From the NCBI GenBank assembly GCA_036505615.1, contig DASXTB010000221.1, positions 1-9,209 of the forward strand: DNA of 9,209 bases. The letters run 5' to 3'. Under the pieces are notes generated by a model. That model was not told where the DNA came from and made no database searches. It saw nothing but the letters and a program-made list of their open reading frames with translations. Both the position numbers and the translations under genes were made by a program. Positions 4,678 to 9,209 of this stretch are shown one piece after another (position 1 is the stretch's first letter; each line of letters starts with the position of its first letter). The stretch comes from DASXTB01 sp036505615. Its GTDB lineage: Bacteria; Acidobacteriota; UBA6911; JACQSX01.

Positions 4678-6720
4678 ATGGTTATCGTCAGAAAAATTCT
4701 TGCCGCGATTATTTTGATTTTCCTGAACAGTGTCGTGTTCGCAGACGATGGCCCTCCTCAATTCACTAAGTTTCCCATCCCTACGCCCGCCAGCGGCTCG
4801 TTCAACATTACGGCCGGCCCGGACGGCAATCTCTGGTTTGCCGAATTCAAGGCCAATAAGATTGCAAAGATGACTTTGGCCGGCAGCTTCACCGAGTATC
4901 CTGTCCCTACTGCCAACAGCAGTCCCTTTGCCATTACCGCCGGACCAGATGGCAATCTGTGGTTTACCGAAGTCACCGGTAACAAGATCGGCCGTATAAC
5001 CACGAGCGGCGTGATTACAGAGTTTCCGCTTCCAACCGCGCAAGCCAATCTGGTAGGAATTGCTGCCGGTGCGGACGGCAATCTCTGGTTTGCCGAGGCA
5101 GCAGCAAACAAGATCGGCAGGATTACGCCGGCCGGTATTATTAGCGAGTTTGCGCTGCCCACCGCCAACTCTATTCCCGTTAATGTCACCGCGGGGCCTG
5201 ATGGGAATATTTGGTTTATTTCAGGCTTTTTTTCGCGTATTGGAAAGGTCACGCCCTCTGGCGCCATTACTGAATTCAGCTTCACCGGCGCCGGCGGTCC
5301 CACGACCATTACCACCGGCCCGGATCGCAATCTCTGGTTTACCGATCTGCCGGGCAATAAGATTTGGAGATACGACCCTACCACTAATACGTTCACCTCT
5401 TTTCCTGCCGACGGCAGTCCTTTTGGCATTGCTACCGGTTCAGATAATCAGCTTTATGTCACCGCGCAAAAGGGAGATTACGTCGGCCGCGTTGACACCG
5501 CCACGGGCGCAATTGTCAAATTTCCCATCGACGCGGGAAGTGGAGCCTCCGGAATTACGGCAGCTCCGGGCGTCAAGGGCAAATCTGCAACTGCAGGATC
5601 GGGGCTACTTCTGCGTTATAACAATGTAGGTACGTGCGCCTTGGTCATTCGCTTTCAGGGTATACCATTGACTACAACCGTCGAAGCGTTCGAAAATTTT
5701 GAAATCAACTTTACTGAGAAAATGAAAGTCTTTTTACTGGGGACTGATAGCAATAACGTTATTGCAGGGTCCACCACAGACGCTCCGACCATACGAGTGG
5801 GTGCTACCGTCGACAACTTGCCGAATAACAGCGCCATCACAGCGGTTCATATTCATGAGGGGCCTGCCGGCGTGAACGGACCAGTTATAGCTGACTTCCT
5901 CCGCGAAGGTAGTCTATTTCCGCCAACAAGGGGACATGTAGAACTCAGCGGGACGGTGAACACCACCTCAGACATCGTTCAGAAGATTGTGAACAATCCA
6001 GGATTATTTTATGGCGATGTCCATATGACGGCGGATCCGAATGGCGTTTGTCGCGGCCAGCTTGCGTTAACCAGCCCCGCCCCAAATGAGATAGCCCAGT
6101 TTAACAGCGTTTTCCAAGCCGACTCCGATGCCATTGCATCTCTCGATTCAGTCTCGGCAACGAAGCCTTTGCTAACTGCTGACTTGATCGGCGCACAGCA
6201 AATGGCGCAATCGGGTGAGCCTTTTGGCAATAAGAAAAAGGCGTTTGACGCCTTGGTCAGCAATATGAAAGAGGCTCGGGACCGACCGGCGACGAGCGCG
6301 CATGATAAAGGTGTGTTTGACAAGATTATCGGTGACGTGGGAGATATCCTAATTAAGCTCTTTCAAGCGGCACAAATTCCCCTTGGCGGCGGTGGCGCCA
6401 ATCTCCGGCCGGCGGCAGGTTGTAAATGCACCATCCTGGTGTTGTTCCCCAACGGCAAACTTGAGCCGCGTACAACACTGCGCACGTTCCGCGGCGACAT
6501 TGATAAGTTCAAGGCTTTTTGCGACCCCGCAGGCGGAAAATATGACTGGGACTTTCAGCCCGCGGATCGGGCTGGCATTGCATCCAGTACCAGTGTTGGA
6601 AGTTTGGGCAACACGGCCTCATTCACCTCGGAGCGTATCGGCAATTTTCAGGTGACGGTGCGCTATATGGCTCCAGATGGAAGTAAATGCGAAGCTGTCC
6701 TCCAGGTTGTGGAGCAATAG
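4678..6720 (+). CDS. exported protein C: Vgb/NHL-like propeller, CHRD domain, B-type domain
   Basis: Gene C encodes 680 residues with a signal peptide (1-22, ending VVFA). Residues 28-295 form a beta-propeller of the Vgb (streptogramin lyase, COG4257)/NHL kind: GPDGNLWF-type motifs recur at 47, 89, 131, 173, 214 and 254, with NKIGRIT and G-ITEFPLPTA between them. The region contains no histidine at all, while Vgb needs active-site histidines, so lyase activity is very unlikely. Residues about 340-465 match a CHRD domain: AVHIHEGPAGVNGPVI and then FYGDVHMTADPNGVCRGQL. Cys320 and Cys458 may pair. Residues about 470-680 repeat protein B, including CKC (582-584), CDP (615) and Cys671, but lack B's Cys71 and Cys87 (Gly and Ser here). 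The protein is probably periplasmic or extracellular and binds something through its propeller; the ligand is unknown. It is the third gene of the likely A-B-C operon. The domain order is seen directly; the role is inferred. Confidence 0.88.
   Translation: MVIVRKILAAIILIFLNSVVFADDGPPQFTKFPIPTPASGSFNITAGPDGNLWFAEFKANKIAKMTLAGSFTEYPVPTANSSPFAITAGPDGNLWFTEVTGNKIGRITTSGVITEFPLPTAQANLVGIAAGADGNLWFAEAAANKIGRITPAGIISEFALPTANSIPVNVTAGPDGNIWFISGFFSRIGKVTPSGAITEFSFTGAGGPTTITTGPDRNLWFTDLPGNKIWRYDPTTNTFTSFPADGSPFGIATGSDNQLYVTAQKGDYVGRVDTATGAIVKFPIDAGSGASGITAAPGVKGKSATAGSGLLLRYNNVGTCALVIRFQGIPLTTTVEAFENFEINFTEKMKVFLLGTDSNNVIAGSTTDAPTIRVGATVDNLPNNSAITAVHIHEGPAGVNGPVIADFLREGSLFPPTRGHVELSGTVNTTSDIVQKIVNNPGLFYGDVHMTADPNGVCRGQLALTSPAPNEIAQFNSVFQADSDAIASLDSVSATKPLLTADLIGAQQMAQSGEPFGNKKKAFDALVSNMKEARDRPATSAHDKGVFDKIIGDVGDILIKLFQAAQIPLGGGGANLRPAAGCKCTILVLFPNGKLEPRTTLRTFRGDIDKFKAFCDPAGGKYDWDFQPADRAGIASSTSVGSLGNTASFTSERIGNFQVTVRYMAPDGSKCEAVLQVVEQ
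4816..5460 (+). repeat. in-gene tandem repeats coding the propeller blades
   Basis: Units coding the GPDGNLWF-type motif begin at 4816, 4942, 5068, 5194, 5317 and 5437. The spacing is exactly 126 bases for the first four units, then 123 and 120. The DNA itself is similar between units (GACGGCAATCTCTGGTTT and close variants), which suggests growth by internal duplication. The last unit (GSDNQLYV) has diverged most. Confidence 0.85.
6379..6720 (+). repeat. B-type domain, copy 2 (DNA-level repeat of 4265-4606)
   Basis: This is the 3' end of gene C, co-linear with the 3' half of gene B at a constant offset of 2114 bases at both ends. Both copies finish with the same stop position relative to the domain (ending VKEQ and VVEQ). 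A duplication of B joined to a propeller-CHRD protein would explain this. Confidence 0.8.
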
Positions 6721-7062
6721 AGCCCGCGAAGAATCCCGCCGGGGACAAAATCCCGATCTGAAGATTCAGCCATGGAGCTCCCCGGCCGGATTTCAGCTTA
6801 CGGGGGCGATGGCTCAGTCCGAATTATTTCTCCAGGTGGAATAGACCCGAAATGCTTCGTCTTCCAGCCTATTATGCGTGCAGACCTAGCTGCGTTGTGC
6901 TACAAAAAGGACGCATCCTAGCCTCGGCGAGGAGAATGGAAAATGAAAGCTTCAGTCAGTAGAAGGTTGCCAGGGGCGCCGCAATCTATGGTTTGTGCCC
7001 TCGGTGTAGAAAGTTGGCGGAATCTTTTTTTTAGCACCAACCTCAATTCTCAAGGGGGTCCA
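6721..7062 (+). other. 342-base spacer between genes C and D
   Basis: No independent gene is visible here. A possible stem-loop spans 6768-6814: AGCCAT pairs with ATGGCT, and inside it GCTCCCCG faces CGGGGGC with one bulge. No T run follows, so it is not a clear intrinsic terminator. TATTAT at 6870-6875 resembles a -10 box but lacks a good -35. An in-frame ATG at 6943 extends gene D upstream and is judged less likely than 7063. Whether D has its own promoter cannot be decided from this stretch. Confidence 0.35.
7052..7059 (+). promoter_or_regulatory. Shine-Dalgarno that sets the start of gene D
   Basis: AAGGGGGT precedes ATG 7063 by 3 bases (4 from its last G), and a typical signal peptide follows that ATG. 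Starting at 6943 would add 40 residues ahead of the signal peptide. Confidence 0.6.
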
Positions 7063-8250
7063 ATGAGAGCAGTATTTCGTAAAATACTCCGTCGCTTCGA
7101 ACGCTTGCTTTTGCCCGTGTTGCTCTTTTTCGCTGTATCTGCGGCGGCGCGCGCCGAGCATGTTTTGGTTTTCCCGCAGTTCCCTGCCGGCGGAGACTTT
7201 GTCGTCAGCGTGACCCTGGTCAACGCCAACTTCAACGCACCGGTCACCGGGACGCTGCTTGTCTTCGCCCAGGATGGAAGCCCACGATCGGTGGCAATTG
7301 ACGGACAACCGACCGGATCTCAGTTTTCCGTCACCATTCCTGCAGGCGGAACCGTCGTGCTGAATACCACTCCCGGCGGCCCGATAACGATCGGTATGGC
7401 CAAGTTCACTTCAGATTTTCCTGCAGGTGGAGTGGTCCGATTTCAGTTTTCGGGGGGACAGGTGGGAGTGCTCAATTCGCCGGCGGAATCTTTTGCGACG
7501 CTGGTGATCAATACAGCCGGCGGAAACAATACTGGCCTGGCGATTACCAACACGGGTACGGCGTCCGTCAACATTCGATTGCTTCTCGTTGACGCCAACG
7601 GCCAGACTATCGAATCTATCGATCCTCCGGAATTAAATCCTCTCAATATTAATGGCCAGATTGCCAAATTCGCGACCGAATTCGCCTTTACTCAGGTTGC
7701 AAATCGTTCCAGCGGGAGCATTCAGATCCAGGTGAAGGGGACGGGCACCTTCAATGCACTGGCTCTTTTGCTGCGCAATGGATTGCTGGCGTCCACGGCC
7801 ATTGTCCCAGGCGCGGCGGGTAAATTCAGTCCAGAGCAATTCCATGGAAGCTACACCGGAAAGTGGACCAATACTACATTCGGAAGCACTGGAGACGCCA
7901 CAGTGAACATAGGAGTGATCCAGTCCACGCAAACAGTCCTGTTTCGCCTAACCCTGGGAGGCAACGTTTTTGGCGCTCCCAATGCTCCACCGACGATGCT
8001 TTTCGGGACGTACACCAGCAGCGGTTTTACGGCCAGCGGCGATTCCCCGTTGTTTGGTCCAGTGACGATGTCGATAACCGCAGATGGAACCTGGACCTTC
8101 ACGGCCAACAACGTCCCGGGGGGCACAATCGCGACATTTAAGCTTACCGGCACGGCGTATCCGGACCGGATGACGGGTAATTACGCGGTCACGTTCAAGG
8201 CGGGAGGTGGAGCAAACGGCACTCTGACTTTAAATCACACAGGACAGTAG
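7063..8250 (+). CDS. exported protein D: A-type Ig-like modules plus an unrecognised C-terminal beta domain
   Basis: Gene D encodes 395 residues. The signal peptide is residues 1-31: basic start (RKILRRFER), hydrophobic core LLLPVLLFFAVSAAA, cleavage after ARA. Residues about 33-250 resemble protein A along its length: FPQFPAGGDF against FAQIADGGGY, FAQDGSPRSVAIDG against FKDDGTPLALTVDG, TIPAGGT against SIPAGGT, and QIAKFATEF against HVARFINEI. Residues about 255-395 are absent from A. They start FHGSYTGKW, are rich in Gly, Thr and aromatic residues in alternating strands, and end GNYAVTFKAGGGANGTLTL, which suggests a small beta-barrel or sandwich of unknown family. There is no cysteine and no catalytic motif. 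D follows C after 342 bases and may be a separate transcript. It converges with the deacetylase gene at 8553, with an inverted-hairpin element between. A surface or matrix role is inferred; no named family is recognised. Confidence 0.83.
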   Translation: MRAVFRKILRRFERLLLPVLLFFAVSAAARAEHVLVFPQFPAGGDFVVSVTLVNANFNAPVTGTLLVFAQDGSPRSVAIDGQPTGSQFSVTIPAGGTVVLNTTPGGPITIGMAKFTSDFPAGGVVRFQFSGGQVGVLNSPAESFATLVINTAGGNNTGLAITNTGTASVNIRLLLVDANGQTIESIDPPELNPLNINGQIAKFATEFAFTQVANRSSGSIQIQVKGTGTFNALALLLRNGLLASTAIVPGAAGKFSPEQFHGSYTGKWTNTTFGSTGDATVNIGVIQSTQTVLFRLTLGGNVFGAPNAPPTMLFGTYTSSGFTASGDSPLFGPVTMSITADGTWTFTANNVPGGTIATFKLTGTAYPDRMTGNYAVTFKAGGGANGTLTLNHTGQ

Positions 8251-8253
8251 GGG

Positions 8254-8466
8254 CATTTTGGAGCGGAGAGACGGGCTGAGGGCCGTCTCAGGTGACAGTT
8301 GTCCACCGCGAGAACCAGTGGCATAACCCGAGAGAATATCTCGCGTTTAACCCGCGCAGATGAGAGATGAAACGGCAAGTTAAGGAGGATTCCTGGGTGG
8401 GCCAGCGGCACGCTTAACGACTGCCAAGCTGAGACGGCCCCCAGGCCGTCTCTCCGCTCCTAAAAC
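8254..8466. repeat. second REPIN-like element with 15-bp terminal inverted repeats
   Basis: A perfect 15-bp inverted repeat lies at 8260-8274 (GGAGCGGAGAGACGG) and 8446-8460, and looser matching extends a few bases outward on both sides. Each end also holds a 22-base hairpin: 8268-8289 (7-bp stem GAGACGG/CCGTCTC) and 8431-8452 (perfect 9-bp stem GAGACGGCC/GGCCGTCTC, 4-base loop). The two hairpins are inverted copies differing at two positions. The core (8290-8430) has a small GAGA/TCTC palindrome near 8329-8343 and no ORF of note. It is either a REP doublet or a MITE-like non-autonomous element. No flanking target duplication is obvious. It sits between two convergent genes and could fold in transcripts from either side. 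Confidence 0.75.
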
Positions 8467-8552
8467 GCTGTTCCTCCGGGACAGCTGGCGCCGCTTCGCG
8501 CTCGCTTGCCTGCGGTGGGGCGCAACTGGTATACGGCATTTCTCATTGCCCG
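8467..8552. other. rest of the convergent intergenic region
   Basis: This is G/C-rich DNA between the hairpin element and the deacetylase stop codon. I see no gene, no tRNA and no T-tailed terminator for either converging gene. Confidence 0.4.
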
Positions 8553-9209
8553 TTATAACGACACTGCATGTTGCGAGATATATTGGTCCAAGCGTGACGC
8601 GCTGGGGCCGATATAGTGAAATGCTTCGGCCCATTCAAGATTGTACGGTCGCCCCACCTCTTTGTCGGAAGGCACTCCGCGAAGTCGTGGAGAATCATAA
8701 TCCAGCACCAAATGCTTAATGTACTGGCGATTGGCGGTGTCGTCGTCGCTGCCCAGAATCGGCAGGCGCAGCTTTCGCGCCGCCAGTTGAGCTCTTAGCC
8801 GCGCCCCATTCTGCCCGGCGGGTCCTTGAGTCACGTTGACGAGATTGGCAGCCACCTTTTGATCAATCGTCGAAGTAATATCCACCACTCGATTAATCAA
8901 TTGCGGGCCTCGCGCGAAATAGTATTTTTCCGAAACCGAGTGAGGCGCCAATCCGGCTTCGAAGTTCTCCGGGTAATCTCTGCTTCCCCCGGCCATCCAG
9001 CAGGCCGCCTCGACTACCTGGGCGGTGACGTAATGATCGGGATTTTCCTCGTAATGTCCCCAGGGATCGTAACAGACGATGGTGTCCACCTTCAGACTGC
9101 GAAAAAGGAAAATCATGCGCGATCGCATTTCCAACCGCGATATTTCATCCATGTCGTGGTTTCGATAATTCAGATTAAAAACTTTCTTGAGCCCGAGCGC
9201 TTTGGCTAC
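8553..9209 (-). CDS. PIG-L/LmbE-family deacetylase, C-terminal part (start lies beyond the window)
   Basis: The frame is open from the right edge to a TAA at 8553-8555, giving 218 visible residues. An internal ATG at 9150-9152 is not taken as the start, because 19 in-frame residues precede it (VAKALGLKKVFNLNYRNHD) and they fit the family. PIG-L/LmbE proteins are zinc-dependent hydrolases that remove acetyl groups from N-acetylglucosamine-type substrates (MshB, BshB, PIG-L). The N-terminal zinc motif (usually AHPDDE) would lie outside the window. Visible here is VDTIVCYDPWGHYEENPDH (visible residues 41-59), the second metal-binding region. The last His would be the zinc ligand, but the usual first His of HPDH is Asn. 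The extended C-terminal part (about 80-218) is longer than in short family members and contains LVNVTQGPAG and a 165-169 HLVLD stretch of unknown role. The substrate cannot be named. The gene converges with gene D and shows no evident tie to the exported cluster. Confidence 0.82.
   Translation of the reverse strand, partial: VAKALGLKKVFNLNYRNHDMDEISRLEMRSRMIFLFRSLKVDTIVCYDPWGHYEENPDHYVTAQVVEAACWMAGGSRDYPENFEAGLAPHSVSEKYYFARGPQLINRVVDITSTIDQKVAANLVNVTQGPAGQNGARLRAQLAARKLRLPILGSDDDTANRQYIKHLVLDYDSPRLRGVPSDKEVGRPYNLEWAEAFHYIGPSASRLDQYISQHAVSL

Noticed and set aside
4758..5429. 223-residue ORF antisense to the propeller
   Set aside because: It mirrors the regular 126-base blade repeats of gene C, which carry no stops in that frame. 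It is a shadow of a well-supported gene.
5060..5629. 189-residue plus-strand ORF inside gene C in another frame
   Set aside because: It lies wholly within gene C, is rich in Arg, Pro and Leu as out-of-frame readings usually are, and matches no domain.
4678..6720. Calling gene C a streptogramin lyase (vgb)
   Set aside because: The propeller has no histidine, and the protein carries CHRD and B-type domains that are not found in Vgb.
6842..6875. Promoter for gene D using TATTAT at 6870
   Set aside because: The -10 match is good, but no -35 box lies at a workable distance, so it was not listed as a promoter.
8260..8289. Hairpin after gene D as an intrinsic terminator
   Set aside because: No T run follows the stem, and the hairpin is one half of a larger inverted element.
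8386..8416. Short ORF after AAGGAGG near 8382 with a GTG start at about 8396
   Set aside because: It ends after six codons and lies inside the repeat element.

Overview
The window looks like a chromosomal segment from a soil-type member of the Acidobacteriota. This is an inference. It rests on a membrane regulator joining an OmpR-type winged helix to TPRs, a cluster of low-complexity secreted beta proteins of a kind I associate with that phylum, and many palindromic intergenic repeats. No rRNA, tRNA, CRISPR array, transposase or integrase is visible.

Layout from left to right: (1) positions 1-452 hold no complete gene. A possible gene start reads off the left edge on the minus strand (1-63), and a pair of inverted REP-like hairpins lies at 248-393. 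(2) 453-2522, minus strand, encodes a 689-residue CadC-like regulator: winged helix, one membrane segment, a TolB/FlgO-like domain and TPRs. Its upstream region carries four phased TTAAG-type boxes (2532-2568). (3) 2523-3093 is a divergent intergenic region with an inverted pair of GTCAGTTGTC-rich arms and a 7-bp tandem repeat. (4) 3094-8250, plus strand, holds four genes for predicted exported proteins, called A, B, C and D here. A (two Ig-like beta modules), B (a small cysteine-rich protein) and C (Vgb/NHL-like propeller, CHRD domain, then a copy of B) are closely spaced and probably one operon. D follows after 342 bp and again carries the A-type module, plus an unrecognised C-terminal beta domain. 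(5) 8251-8552 is a convergent intergenic region filled mostly by a second inverted-hairpin element. (6) 8553 to the right edge, minus strand, is the C-terminal part of a PIG-L/LmbE-family deacetylase.

The main theme is a set of exported proteins built from shared modules in a nested order: A-type, B-type, propeller-CHRD-B-type, A-type. None has a recognisable enzyme active site. Binding, adhesion or matrix roles are more likely than catalysis, but that is inference. The regulator is transcribed divergently from this cluster. It may control itself or the cluster through the TTAAG boxes, but the sequence alone does not prove this.

The most interesting items are the B-type domain, which I do not recognise and which occurs alone and as a C-terminal fusion, the phased TTAAG boxes, and two unrelated REPIN-like elements, each at the 3' end of genes.
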